From: Orobanche coerulescens
Taxonomy: Eukaryota > Streptophyta > Magnoliopsida > Lamiales > Orobanchaceae
Assembly (NCBI GenBank): GCA_033398695.1
Contig: JAWKAU010000209.1
Coordinates: 1 to 64,000 of the forward strand
Length of the DNA: 64,000 bases
Reading direction: 5' to 3'
A program made the position numbers and the translations under genes. This document shows positions 21,708 through 33,397 of the stretch, one piece after another. Numbering within the stretch: position 1 is the first letter of the stretch; every line of letters begins with the position of its first letter. Under the pieces are notes generated by a model. It did no database searches and was not told the DNA's origin. It saw only the letters and a list, made by a program, of their open reading frames with translations.

Positions 21708-23106
21708 TGTTAGGAATAGTGCCCTAGGACATTCGATGTGCCTAGATTTGCAATTTCACATTTAAATAATGTTATTTGATATCATTTATTTCTCGTTGAT
21801 TATTATAATATGTGCATGTTTTAATATTATAATAATTGAATAATAGTTATTCACGAATAATAAAATTATTCAAATGTCCCTGGTATAATCGCGTTGAGTA
21901 GAGAGTCAAGTGATTAATATACTAGTATAAGTTTGATTGATAATCATCGGATGATTATGCGTATGGTACGGATCAATCTTATGGGTATTGGTTGGAGAAG
22001 TGATACTAGACAGACCCGCATTGAGATCACTGCATGGAAATGTCATAAGTGAATCTCAATATAACAGTATATCAATAAATCATTGAACCTAAGATTATCA
22101 TAGAGTCTAACATGATAATTGCTATGCCTTGACGTAATCCAACGTCATCTGAAACATGGTGATCATAAAGGTTAGCGATCGGGATTAGTGGGAGTCATGT
22201 AGAGGGCAATGAATAATCAAGATGGGGATTTGTCCCTCTCTTTAGTGAGAGAGATATTTGCTGGGGCCATCGATAAGTAGAACAGAAGGAAATGCATGGC
22301 CATGCTCAAATGAAGAGTCATTTGATTCAATCAGTCTACTTAAGATCGAGAAAGCATTCGAACATAAATAAGTATGACAGACTCCATGACTTAGTTCAAA
22401 TATGATATCGTGTGACAAAGGGATCTGACACGTTAAAAGGTTTAATGGACTATTAACTTATATTATTTGGGTAATCATAATGTCTTTCTAGAGGCCGCTT
22501 ATGATTTATTATTTTAATAAGGTATTAAATAATTGCCAACATAATATAAGCCTTTTGGGTCACACGTACGATAATTATAAACAAGTAGGAATAAATATCA
22601 ACTGTGAATAATAAATATAATATTGGATATTATATTTATAAGGAGATAAAATAATAAGTAATATATATAATATTGGATATCATATATTTTATTATTTAAT
22701 AACATGAGGGGTAACTAAGAAAATACTAGATTCTTGAATCTAGGGTTACTTAGTATAAATAGGGAGTCTATGACAAGGAGTTATCATAAGAAGACCTACA
22801 TCTCAAGAAAAAACGCCCCCCTATCAAGAAGATAGAAAAATCAGCCTACACCTCCTACTGTAGGAAAACAAAGTCGGTCATCTGGTCTTCTTCCCTTAGT
22901 TGATCTTGATCAATAGTACAATCCTTCTAGTAAGGAATTTGTGTTGTACTATTTATCAATATTATTCGTAAGGATCTAGCAATCCGGCTTGTGGAATTGT
23001 TCGTGTATGGATTACCCAAAGAGGAAGAAGATATTCATCTTCTTCTAGTCCAGATCTAGATCTGTTCATCGGATTAAGGTAATTCGATTAACCCTTTAGT
23101 CAAACA
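21708..23106 (+). mobile_element. Copia element F 3' LTR
   Basis: Starts TGTTAGGAATAG; the end at TAGTCAAACA (23106) is inferred from the TG...CA rule. A TATA box TATAAATAGG is at 22754-22763, followed by a leader with AAGAAGA tracts. There is no palindrome array of the type seen in the Ty3 LTRs. Confidence 0.8.
22754..22763 (+). promoter_or_regulatory. TATA box, element F LTR
   Basis: TATAAATAGG, 1046 bases into the LTR. Confidence 0.75.
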
Positions 23107-23201
23107 ATTGATGCCCGCATTTATTGGTTCCTCCCAATGTCGGCTGAGACGGACCTACAGATTTGCTCATCAGGATCGTTGACGGATAAATATGAATTTA
23201 T
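23107..23201 (+). mobile_element. Short fragment of an older LTR hosting the insertions
   Basis: Lies between the end of F and the start of D. The last five bases (TTTAT) are the left duplication of D, so it was contiguous with 30243 before D inserted. It probably belongs to the copia-like LTR that ends at 50182. Confidence 0.5.
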
Positions 23202-24168
23202 TGTAACACCCAACCCGACAAGGGTATAGGTATCACATTGTGGTGGCATATCAGAACATACATAATAGAACGCAAGCGGAAGTCTAATCATAAATGCCAA
23301 AATGTAAGTCAACATGACTTAAAAGAAATACATAAGTTCCATAATACAAAATGAAGGAAACATAATCCAAGTCTAAATAATGAAAACATAGTACAAAAAG
23401 CTAGGAAGTCTAGGGTAGGTAAGTCCACACACAGATCCTACTCTCAGCCCAAAGATAGCCCAGCTCCCAGCTTAATAACCTGCCGCGGAAGAGAAAAAAA
23501 TGCGGCTGAGCTTAAAAAGCCCAGTGAACAGATATATATATATATAGCAAAGTACTGAAACTGAATTGAGAAATACAGAATATGGTGCAATGAGGGAAAT
23601 ATCAGAAGGTATAACATAAGTGTAGTAAATGGTGTAAGGGTTACAGAATTCTACCACGAGCACAGAGACATATCATCATAATATCATAAATGGAGTAGCT
23701 AACTCCCAGAGTGTGAATGATGTGTATGGCACACAATCACCATTCACCAGAAATATAACATATACATATCAGATCAGATCTAGGATGCATCCATACGCCC
23801 CTGCAGAAATCATAATGGCCAGAAACATAATACTTGAGCTCATAATACATAACAGAAAGGGACGCAGTGGGTCATCACTCGCCCACCATGGAGTCATGCC
23901 ATTGGTGCCTCAATGACATGGTCATGGAACCCCCATGACTAGTGAAAGCTCGGGTAGCAAACTGAATGTTCAAACAGAATGTCATAGCAATGACACAGAA
24001 TAAATAAGTCATCAGAAAAATATCATAACATGGGTTCATATAAAGGCTCATAGCAAAGGCTCAAATCATAAGTGTCATATCAGAAGTGTCATAATAGAAG
24101 GCTCAAAGCAAAGGTATCATAATCGGAAAAAATTAATAATCAAAAGATGTGTGAGAGTCATGAGAAAC

Positions 24169-24184
24169 CTTAAGAGAAAGGTCT
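24169..24184. repeat. LINE target duplication, left copy
   Basis: CTTAAGAGAAAGGTCT, repeated exactly at 25162-25177 and single-copy in the other D LTR near 28743. Confidence 0.95.
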
Positions 24185-24208
24185 ACTTTTGTTTCCTCTC
24201 ATGTTATT

Positions 24209-24790
24209 GTGCAGGTGGAGCGCCATGTTGCTTTATTGGCTGCTGCGGGGCTTATTTGCTCTGACTTCTGGGTGGGTTGCTCTCCGCCTGATCGCTTCCA
24301 GCGAGCTTCACCTTCCTCTGCTCAGACTCGTCGCCCCGTCCTGGTGGTTTGGCTTCGACCCGAGACCCCTTGGATCAAGCTGAATACGGATGGTTCGTTT
24401 GATAGAGACACACAGATCGCGGGTGGGGGAGGTCTGATTAGAGATCATCACGGAGAGCTCCTTCTTGCTTTCCATTCCTCTTTTCAGGCCTCTTCGAGTT
24501 TTGATGCAGAGGTCCAGGCGTTGGCGATTGGTTTGATTCTAGCTTCCCAGAGATCGAGATATGTTTGGATTGAGCTTGATGTTCCGCTTGTGGTGACCTG
24601 CTATCATCGGCCATCGGGGCTCTTGGCAGGTTTGTCACACTCTTATGCGTATCGACACATTCTCAGAGATATTGATTCGAGTCACTCATATTTTCCGGGA
24701 GGGCAACAGGCCGGCCGACTATCTTCCCGAGCTCGGCATGTCGTCCCTCGGCATTCGACCTATACTTACGATCTTGCTCCTCCGTTCCTC
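24209..24790 (+). pseudogene. LINE ORF2 C-terminus, RNase H domain
   Basis: IKLNTDGSFDRDTQIAGGGG is the first RNase H block, including the catalytic Asp in NTDGSF. LIRDHHGELLLAF, FDAEVQALAIGLILAS (catalytic Glu in DAEVQAL) and VWIELDVPLVV follow, the last with Val where Asp or Ser is more usual. The frame then changes, and the closing block THIFREGNRPADYLPELG is read from another frame at about 24689-24745. The domain marks plant L1 LINEs, whose RNase H is at the end of ORF2. The 5' truncation and the frameshift make it dead. Confidence 0.88.
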
Positions 24791-24877
24791 CTCTCCCTTA
24801 TACGGATGGATCAGCTTGGTTATCCGTCATTTAGATTTAGATAGGTTTTAATTTTATCGATTGCTTGATTGCCTACT

Positions 24878-25127
24878 GTCCGCACATTAGCCCACGGTTT
24901 TAGTGGTGCAGCTTGTACTGATCTAGCGGGCAATAGGCACTTTAGATTTTAGGTTCCGGATTATGGCCCATTTTTGGTCACAATTCGGGGTTGAGTTGTT
25001 TTGTTCTACGGGTCCGCACATTAGCCCACGATTTGTGGTGCACTTTGTTGTTATTTAGCGGACCGTAGATTTCTCCGATGTTTGGACCCGAATTATGGCC
25101 CTTTTTGGTCATAACTCGGGGTTGATA
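24878..25127 (+). repeat. Duplicated unit in LINE 3' UTR
   Basis: Two imperfect copies, about 24878-25011 and 25012-25127. Each begins GTCCGCACATTAGCCCACG and ends with ATTATGGCCC, TTTTGGTCA and TCGGGGTTGA. The repeat abuts the poly(A). Confidence 0.85.
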
Positions 25128-26639
25128 CTTTGTATTTCTTAAAAAAAAAAAAAAAAAAAAACTTAAGAGAAAGGTCTGAATATCTGTACCTTATGAAAAT
25201 GACGAAACAGATAACGATGGGATCACATAGAAATAGGAATAACTCCTTCTCACGAAATCTACAGAATTTATAATCATATATTACTTATACATTCATTAAA
25301 GTCATAACGGATTTTAAATACTTATTAGCTCATTCATTAATGTAAAATATTAAGTATTCATAACATAGGTTTAAAAGTATCTTGGATTGGTGTTTCAAAT
25401 GAATTAGGAGCAAAACATGTTAGGTTAAACCAAACCCTTAGCTTATGTTAAATTCAGATTTTTATCACGTTCAGACCCCTTAGTTTATGAATTTAAAACC
25501 ATAGTTATGTACTTACTGAGGTACTCAAATAATTATCATAGATACTTATACGCGTTAGGTAATTAATGTAATTTTTCTAGATTTTATTCCAAAGGGTAAG
25601 TACCATATCAAAATCATCTTTCCAGACCTACCCAGGAAAGTTTCCCTTTAATTAACCCATTTAGACACTTAAGAAAAGTCCACAAAAATTCTGAAAACTC
25701 ACACATAACCTACATATCACTCCTGTAGAAGTAGAGCTATTAACTACTTGTAGTTTGAAAACTAAAAATCAAAAACATCGACTGATTTTCAAACTCGATT
25801 TCCCAGTTTTGACACTTGAACTCCCAAAAATTAAAAGACCACCTTACTGACTTCCAATGACCATAAAACTTGATATTCAGATAGTATACATCATGAACTT
25901 AGTTTTAGGCTCAAGAATTGTGCAAAAATATGTCGTTATTATTAAATTACACCTTGTGCAAAATGACCCGATTTCTGGACAGCTTGAAATTTCTGGACAG
26001 CTTGTAATTTCTGGACAGCTTGTTCACATGAAATGACAACCAATTCCTAAACCCTTTTAAACCCTACGTCTAACTTATTTTAGATCTGATTAATAGACAA
26101 GTTTCATGATGCATAAGTAGAATTAAAGAGAGCAAAAGGAGAACATCAAGAACCTGATGTCGACTAGGGCGAAAGAAACCGAATGGAACAAGGACTTAGG
26201 CTCTAATCAAACACCACCAACACTCCTACGTTTAGCACTTCACTCTCGACGCCGAGACTTGCTTCTCTTCTTCTTCTTTGGCAGTGAAAAGATGATGTAA
26301 AAGTGTGTTTGTTTCATACGTATGGATAGGGGAGAGACAAAAAGAACCTGCGGTATATTCTTAGGGTTTAGGGAGGAACGGGGTGTTAAAATGGAAGGTA
26401 TTGAAAGCTCATAATTAGGTTTGGATGGGGTGTAATTTGAACGTGTGATATGTGATACAATTAGGAAGGTCTTATGGATGTGCAACATTTATTTATTATA
26501 GGTATAAACTTAGGTTAGTAAATTTTAATTTAATTTTAATACATAACACATAGTTAGGGTTTAAAATAAATCATTACAAAGTTTAGGAAAAAATTTGAAA
26601 TTAGACATAAATTAGGAATTCGAATTTTTGGGTTTTACA

Positions 26640-26652
26640 ACTCTTCCCCTCT
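26640..26652 (-). other. Polypurine tract of element D
   Basis: The minus strand reads AGAGGGGAAGAGT directly before the LTR start TGTAAAACCC. Confidence 0.88.
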
Positions 26653-26689
26653 AAAAAAAATTCGTCCCCGAAATTTAATTGAAGGTGAA

Positions 26690-27635
26690 ATAGAGACGTA
26701 CCAGACTACGAAAAGAAATGTGGATAACTAGTTGTTCTGTCGGTCGTACCCAGGCTTATCTGAACTCTTCTGATCCTGACCTCTTGGTTCGTATCTCCTC
26801 TGGTCGTTACCCTTATCATGCTGACCTCTATGCTCATCACCCCTGTGATTACTACTCTGACCCCTTGAATGTATACGATTACCATCGCGATTCCTCTTGT
26901 TGTAGCCCCCTCCTTCATGTAGAATCTCAATATTACGGGCGGCGTTGGCAACTTGTGCCACATCAGAAAAGTCGGTGTTGATAACCCGATCGAGTACCCA
27001 TTTATTCAGACCCCACTTGAAATGCCTCGCTTGTAGGCGAGCATCTCCAGCTATTGGACCCACAAAACCGGCCAGTCGTAGAAACCTCTGCATGTCCCCA
27101 GAAGACTCTTTCTCAAACGATAAATGGCATTGTACTCTCGCTCAAATCTCTGTTGCTCGGACAAAGGGAAGTACTGTAGAAAGAATATGTCACAGAAATC
27201 ATTCCATGAACAAGTGGTGACAAAGGCCTCTCCTCCCTTAGCTTGTTTATATGCTTTCCACCAAGTAAGCGCATCTCCTTCGAGTTTAAACGTAGCCAAT
27301 CTGGTCTTGAAATGATCCGCACATCCCAAGACATCAAATAACTTCTCCATATGGGTTATCCAATCCTCTGCCTCTGCAGGGGTGGCAGCAGAACTAAATG
27401 AAAGTGGCTTGAGCTTACTAAACCTCTCAATCCATACATGAATATCAGTGGGTGGAGCACCCCCACCACCACCAATAGACGAACCAGCACTGTTACGGAT
27501 GTCATTAGTGATCCATGTGGTCAACTCCGTAGTAAGATCCTGAAGTATGGTAGCAAGGGCATTAGCTATCATGGCCTCAAGGTTTGGGGCTTCATCATCC
27601 CCATTAGGTTGACCATTTAGACGTGTGTTCACCAT
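26690..27635 (-). pseudogene. Gag of element D, one frameshift
   Basis: Capsid gene starting at the Met at 27635 (MVNTRLNGQPNGDDEAPN). Residues 1-60 are a variable N-terminus. The retrotransposon gag domain follows: IHVWIERFSKLKPLSFS, AEDWITHMEKLFDVLGC, FKLEGDALTWWKAYK and WNDFCDIFFLQYFP, then EQQRFEREYNAIYRL. Near 27110 the frame shifts by one. The continuation at 26728-27093 reads MQRFLRLAGFVGPIAGDARLQ-type capsid sequence, then a long Arg/Gly/Asp/Gln linker (GGYNKRNRDGNRIHSRGQ onward). The linker stops before any CCHC knuckle. Without knuckles it may still form particles but would bind RNA only through its basic tail. Mobility must come in trans. Confidence 0.88.
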
Positions 27636-27766
27636 CTTAACGATTATTAAAAACGATTAGCAAGGTCAAAAATAAAGATGAAGTACGAAAGGGAAAGATG
27701 AAGAAGGAAACCTAATGTATACCCAATCCTCACAGGTCATAGCCTAAGCTCTACAGGTCGAACCTA

Positions 27767-27780
27767 GGTCTATGATACCA
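27767..27780 (-). other. Primer binding site of element D
   Basis: The minus strand reads TGGTATCATAGACC four bases inside the LTR end, a diverged initiator tRNA-Met site. Confidence 0.75.
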
Positions 27781-27784
27781 TAAT

Positions 27785-30242
27785 TGTAACACCCCAACCC
27801 GACAAGGGTAGAAGTATCACATTGTGGTGGCATATCAGAACATACATAATAGAACGCAAGCGGAAGTCTAAACATAAATACCATATTTTAAGTCAACATG
27901 ACTTAAAAGAAATACATAAGTTCCATAATCCAAAATAAAGGAAACATAATCCAAGTCTAAATAATGAAAACATAATCCAAAAAGCTAGGAAGTCTAGGGT
28001 AGGTAAGTCCATACACAACTCCTACTCTCAGCCCAAAGATAGCCCAGCTCCCAGCTTAATAACCTGCAGCAGAGGAAAAGAAAATGCGGCTGAGCTTAAA
28101 AGGCCCAGTGAACAGATATATAGTAAAGTACTAAAACTAAATTGAGAAATACAGGATATGGTGCAATGGGGGAAATATCAGAAGGTATAACATAAGTGTA
28201 GTAAATGGTGTAAGGGTTACAGAATTCTACCACGAGCACAAAGACATATCATCATAATATCATAAATGGAGTAGCTAACTCCCAGAGTGTGAATGACGTG
28301 TATGGCACACAATCACCATTCACCAGAGATATAACATATACCTATCAGATCATATCTAGGGTACATCCATACGCTGCAGAAATCATAATGGCCAGAAACA
28401 TAATACTTGAGCTCATAATGCATAACAGAAAGGGACGCAATGGGTCATCACTCGCCCACCCGTGGAGTCATGCCATTGGTGCCTCAATGACATGGTCATG
28501 GAACCCTCATGACTAATGAAAGATCGGGTAGCAAACTAAATGGTCAAACAGAATGTCATAGCAATGACACAGAATAAATAAGTCATTAGAAAAATATCAT
28601 AACTTGGGTTCATATAAAGGTTCATAGCAAAGGCTCAAATCATAAGTGTCATATCTGAAGTGTCATAATAGAAGGCTCAAAGCAAAGGTATCATAATCGG
28701 AAATAATTAATAATCAAAAGATGTGTGAGAGTCATGAGAAACCTTAAGAGAAAGGTCTGAATATCTGTACCTTATGCAAATGACGAAGCAGATAACGATG
28801 GAATCACACAGAAATAGGAATCACTCCTTCTTCAGGGAATCTATAGAATTTATAATCATATATTACTTAAACATTCATTAAAGTCATAACGGATTTTAAA
28901 TAATTATTAGCTCATTCATTAATGTGAAATATTAAGTATTCATAACATAGGTTTAAAAGTATCTTGGATTGGTGTTTCAAATGAATTAGGAGCAAAACAT
29001 GTTAGGTTAAACCAAACCCTTAGCTTATGTTAAATTCAGATTTTTATCACGTTCAGATCCCTTAGTTTATGAATTTAAAACCATAGTTATGTACTTACTG
29101 AGGTACTCAAATAATTATCATAGATACTTATATGCGTTAGGTAATTAATGTAATATTTCTAGATTTTATTCCAAAGGGTAAGTACTATATCAAATTCATT
29201 TTTCCAAACCTACCCAGGAAGTTAACTGTACATACATACAGAAATTTGCCTTTAATTAACCCATTTAGACACTTCAGAAAAGTCCACAAAAATTCTGGAA
29301 ACTCACACAGAACCTACATATCACATCTGTAGAAGGAGAGCTCTTAACTCCTTGTGGTTTGAAAACTAAAAATAAAAAACATGGACTGATTTTCAGACTC
29401 GATTTCCCAGTTTAGACACTTGAATTCCCAAAAATTAAAAGACCACCTTACCGACATCCAATGACCATAAAACTTGATATTCATATAGTATACATCATGA
29501 AATTAGTTGTAGGTTCAAGAATTATGCAACAAATATCGTTATCATTAAATTACACCTTGTGCAAAATGACCCAATTTCTGGACAGCTTGAAATTTTTGGA
29601 CAGCTTGTAATTTCTGGACAGCTTGTTCACATGAAATCACAACCAATTCCTAAACCCTTTTAAACCCTACGTCTAACTTATTTTAGATCTGATTAATAGA
29701 CAAGTTTCATGATGTATAAGTCGAATCAAAGAGGGCAAAAGGAGAACATAAAAAACCTAATGTCGACTAGGGCGAAAGAAACCGAATGAAACAAGGACTT
29801 AGGCTCGAATCAAACACCACCAACACTCCAACGTTTAGCACTTCACTCTCGATGCCGAGACCTGCTTCTCTTCTTCTTCTTTGGCAGCGAAAAGATGATG
29901 TAAAAGTGTGTTTGTTTCGTACGTATGGATGGGGGAGAGACAAAAAGAAGCTGCGGTATATTCTTAGGGTTTAGGGAGGAGCGGGGTGTTAAGATGGAAG
30001 GTATTGAAAGCTCATAATTGGGTTTGAATGGGGTGTAATTTTAACGTGTGATATGTGATACAATTTAGGAAGGTCTTATGGATGTGCAACATTTATTTAT
30101 TATAGGTATAAACTTAGGTTAGTAAATTTTAATTTAATTTTAATACATAACACATAGTTAGGGTTTAAAATAATCATTACAAAGTTTAGGGAAAAAATCA
30201 AGGTTAGACGTAAATTAGGAATTTGAATTTTTGGGTTTTACA
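27785..30242 (-). mobile_element. Element D 5' LTR (right)
   Basis: 2458 bases, an uninterrupted copy of the left LTR. It includes the TTCTGGACAGCTTG triplet repeat at 29574-29624 and a donor-like ATAAG|GTACAG at about 28770 on the minus strand. No gene. Confidence 0.92.
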
Positions 30243-30580
30243 TTTATCATCTCTCTATTAATATTAGATATTGAATATCTAATTAAGATTTATTGGATAA
30301 ATCAAATTGCGGTCTTATGAATTTAAATTAAGTTACTTGGTAATTAATTTAATTCATAAATTATATTTCTTAGAGAAATATATTTGTATTTGATATAATT
30401 AATTTATTGGATTAATTAATTTATATAAATACACTGGAGATTAAACGGAGTGTATTTAACATATTCGTTTGACGAACGTCCGGTACACGAGCCGAGTGAC
30501 TCGGCCCGTTTCCTAGAAATTTCCAAGAAAGCCGCCCCTTCCCTTTTTCCTTTTTGACTTGGTGTGGTCTTTGGTGTTGG
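30243..30580 (+). mobile_element. Fragment of a copia-like LTR (middle part)
   Basis: AT-rich sequence between the right TTTAT of D and the left GTTGG of the family B array, so it joins 23201 to 49643 in the ancestral order. It includes a 15-base palindrome GCCGAGTGACTCGGC at 30491-30505. The LTR end is at 50182. Confidence 0.6.
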
Positions 30581-31539
30581 TGTAACACCCCCCAAAACCA
30601 TCCGGGATATTACAGCACCGTGGGTCCCGCGCCGGAACCCACCAGGCTAAAAATCGTTTACAAAACCAATTCAAAAATGCCAAAAGGCTGATGACGGTAA
30701 TATTTTAAATACTCAAATATTTTCAAAAGCATAGTTCTCAAATACCGTCATAAAATACCATTTGAAAATACAAGGCGAAGTGCCAATTCTCGACAGTTCA
30801 AAATGTACGTTAAGCTACCACTTAAACGTTCCAATAAAATAATTTGGGAAAAAGAGTTTGACGAAAATAACCCAAGTTCGTAAAATGCCCAAAAGGCCAT
30901 TTTGAAAATATACACACGCAGCGGATAAAAACACAGTTCAAAATACACATTTGCAGCAGAAATGAATAACCAGAAAAGAAATACTCGATACTCCAAAATA
31001 TGCCACCGCCAGTATCACATCGGGAAGCTCATCCCTTCACGACCATTACTAGCTCGATCTCCGAGTACCTAAAAATAAAGCCCACGACGGGGTCAGCCAC
31101 AATACTCGATAATGATAACGATCACATCATCATAAATAATTACATACCAATGTAATAATACTGTAAGAATACTACCAATGTAAACTTACCGTCATAACCT
31201 TACCAATCCATGGCAATCCATACCAAATCGATCCTTACCATAATTCACATTTCTCATTCTCAAATGACGAAAAGAACTCAACAACAATTATACTGTACTG
31301 TATTCAAACAATACCAAGTGTCCTCAAATCGTCCTCATAACTCATAAGTGCGGAAATAATCCAATCTGTGCCAAATCCTGTCCGCCGGATTACACAATCA
31401 AATATCAACCTAGATAAACCAACAATACACAACATATCTGTAGATCAACTACCACATGATAATGATAACAAATCCCGAACATCGACGTACAGTCCGAATG
31501 CTCATACAATCAATAACAATGATCAACCAATACATCACT

Positions 31540-31870
31540 GAGAATATCATCGATATGATGAGTTCCAATATGACCAACCCAAGGTCAAAGTACAACCGAA
31601 ATTATCATCAACATGATGAATTCTAATACGATCGATAAGGATCAACAATAACCGAGAATACCCTCAACATGGTAAACTCCAAACACGATCAACAAAGATC
31701 AACAATAACCGAGAATTCCCTCAACGAGGTAAACTCCAAATGATCAACAAAGGACCAACAATAACCGAGGATACCCTCAACAAGGTAGACTCCAAATGAT
31801 CAACAAGGACCAATAATAACCGAGAATACCCTCAACAAGGCAAACTCCAAATGATCAACAATAATGGATC
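31540..31870 (-). repeat. About 55-bp minisatellite in family B LTR
   Basis: Five to six units containing GATCAACAA, AATAACCGAGAATACCCTC and AAGGTAAACTCCAAAT. Matching arrays occur at about 36420-36740, 41240-41560 and 46105-46425, and in degenerate form at 1350-1540 inside the B' internal region. Confidence 0.88.
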
Positions 31871-32521
31871 TCAAAGAAATAACTCTGACTGTCGAACATA
31901 CCCCTCAGGCGTATGAACAACCAGTCGCAAACCGTCGAACATATCCAATCATACATGGAACTATGAACGACCAAACGGTATGGCTCAAAGATGGACATCA
32001 CAGTACGCCCGATCCGGAAATGTGTTCGTGCACAAGCCACCCCGGGTATCGATCAAATACACGTGTGGTCTTGTACCTAATTAGCCTCACGAAACTACGT
32101 CTCGTGTGCACGGTTCAATGCGGAATAATATCAACGCATAACCATAGTGTGCCCAGCTAAAAATCCTACACAATAACCAATCGGAACGCAGATATGATTC
32201 CAGATATGTCATGATGCAACATGACAACGAAACTCAAAGAATCACATATCCAATAAGGATCAAAAGACTTACCGAAGTGAAACAACAGACTGACAGTGAA
32301 AAGTCGACACGACTAATCAATATTCAAGACAATAATCCTGGGATCATCATCCCCGACAAATGATCAACACGATCAATGATCTCAATACAATCATCCCTGG
32401 GATCATCATCCCTCAGCGAAGTAATCAATACGAATCCCAGCATACGAAACATCAACGTACAACATATATACAATAATTCCTCAGAACAATTATCCTCATA
32501 ACTGAATAATACTGGAATTAC

Positions 32522-32561
32522 CTCAAAGCCGAAGACAATATTCTTTCCACGAGCAACATCC
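32522..32561 (-). other. Exon-like island (40 nt) in B LTR
   Basis: Minus strand: acceptor-like TTTATTCAG before it and donor-like TTTGAG|GTAATT after it. Candidate leader exon; unproven. Confidence 0.3.
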
Positions 32562-32880
32562 CTGAATAAATACACAGTTATTCAAATAATCTCAAATAAG
32601 GTACCATCCATTCAATACCAATAAACCTTTATCCCGATACTTATGTCATCACGTTAACTATCCTCGATATCCGATATACTATACCCTTGACCAAAGATAA
32701 CTCACGTCTTCCTTGAACACAATTAAATCATATACCTTATGATTTAATACAATCCAGAGCACGATATACAACTCGTTAACCGACAACTTACCTTTCTAAC
32801 AACATCGCTATACGAATTATAAATGAAGTGAAAACGATACCATTCATCAAATATTATAAACTGAACAAGTATAAACTTGC

Positions 32881-32944
32881 CTCGATACCGATACCACGAA
32901 GCTGTTACCAGAATCCATTGCCTTCGTCTCCGAGCTCCTCAGCC
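32881..32944 (-). other. Exon-like island (64 nt) in B LTR
   Basis: Minus strand: TTGCTTTTGGTCAG precedes it and ATCGAG|GCAAGTTT follows, a GC-type donor like the one after 4860 in element A. The donor is kept in B' (near 14365) but the B' acceptor reads CGG. Confidence 0.35.
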
Positions 32945-33314
32945 CTGACCAAAAGCAACCTACGAACTCTTCAACCTTGACTGCAACACAACGGCCATAA
33001 TCAACGCTCAATTAACGCGACCTAATGCAATAATCAAATGACAACACATCCGATAATAATCAATAACCGATATAACCAACCAAATCAAACTCAGCGGCTC
33101 AACAATACCTCGATCATTTACAAAACCGAACAATACAACTCAAACAATTACGAACTCCTATCAACAATACAAGCCGAAATCCGATAAATCATAATTATCA
33201 ATCAATAACCCAACAGTTCCACAATATCTCGATTAAACACAGTCTTAAACAATCCAGTTCAACCCATCACGAATTCATAATCACAACACAAAAATACTAC
33301 CCTGTCTGCCTACT

Positions 33315-33397
33315 TAGCGCGCGTTAAACGCATAACGTAGCGTGCGCTAAGTTGTTCCCGTTAGCGTGCGCTAGCCAGTAAGCTTAGCGTGCGCTAA
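33315..33397. repeat. Second palindrome group, B LTR copy 1
   Basis: TTAGCGCGCGTTAA, TAGCGTGCGCTAA, TTAGCGTGCGCTAG and TTAGCGTGCGCTAA at 22-23 bp steps. Matching groups are at about 38134-38218, 43010-43088 and 47869-47950. Confidence 0.9.

Larger units (their letters stand above)
20024..23106 (+). mobile_element. Ty1/copia element F, 3' half with LTR
   Basis: Holds the end of the copia polyprotein (RT then RNase H), a purine tract and a complete 3' LTR (21708-23106). Gag, protease and integrase were separated by the family D insertion ending at 20023 and lie outside the window. RT before RNase H with no integrase after it is the copia gene order. Confidence 0.92.
24185..25161 (+). mobile_element. 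5'-truncated L1-type LINE with poly(A)
   Basis: Carries the end of an ORF2 product with an RNase H domain, a 3' untranslated region of about 300 bases and 21 A residues. It is flanked by a 16-bp target duplication. Most of the LINE (endonuclease, RT) is missing, as usual after aborted target-primed reverse transcription. Confidence 0.93.
23202..26639 (-). mobile_element. Element D 3' LTR (left), containing a LINE
   Basis: TGTAACACCC at the left and GGTTTTACA at the right. A 977-base LINE (24185-25161) plus its duplication accounts for the length difference from the right LTR. Three direct copies of TTTCTGGACAGCTTG lie at 25974-26024. Confidence 0.92.
23202..30242 (-). mobile_element. Gag-only Ty3-type element D (TR-GAG-like), complete
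   Basis: Two LTRs (23202-26639 and 27785-30242, about 2.45 kb without the LINE) enclose only 1.15 kb. On the minus strand this holds a primer site, a gag gene and a purine tract. The flanking duplication TTTAT is exact (23197-23201 and 30243-30247). Protease, RT, RNase H and integrase are absent: the coding sequence passes from the basic Gag linker directly into the FRGRIFF tail that normally ends pol. This is the plan of published plant TR-GAG elements, which depend on a partner for enzymes. Confidence 0.92.

Noticed and set aside
24438..24638. Minus-strand ORF within the LINE
   Set aside because: It is antisense to the clear RNase H coding frame and has no motif.
30491..30505. GCCGAGTGACTCGGC palindrome in the copia-like LTR
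   Set aside because: A single occurrence with no array and no adjacent TATA box identified, so not grouped with the palindrome arrays.
31864..32160. 98-residue ORF present in three of the four B LTRs (also 36744 and 41563; shortened at 46526)
   Set aside because: The copies are nearly identical DNA, so conservation of the frame says nothing. No motif, antisense to the element's transcript, and broken in copy 4 by small indels.
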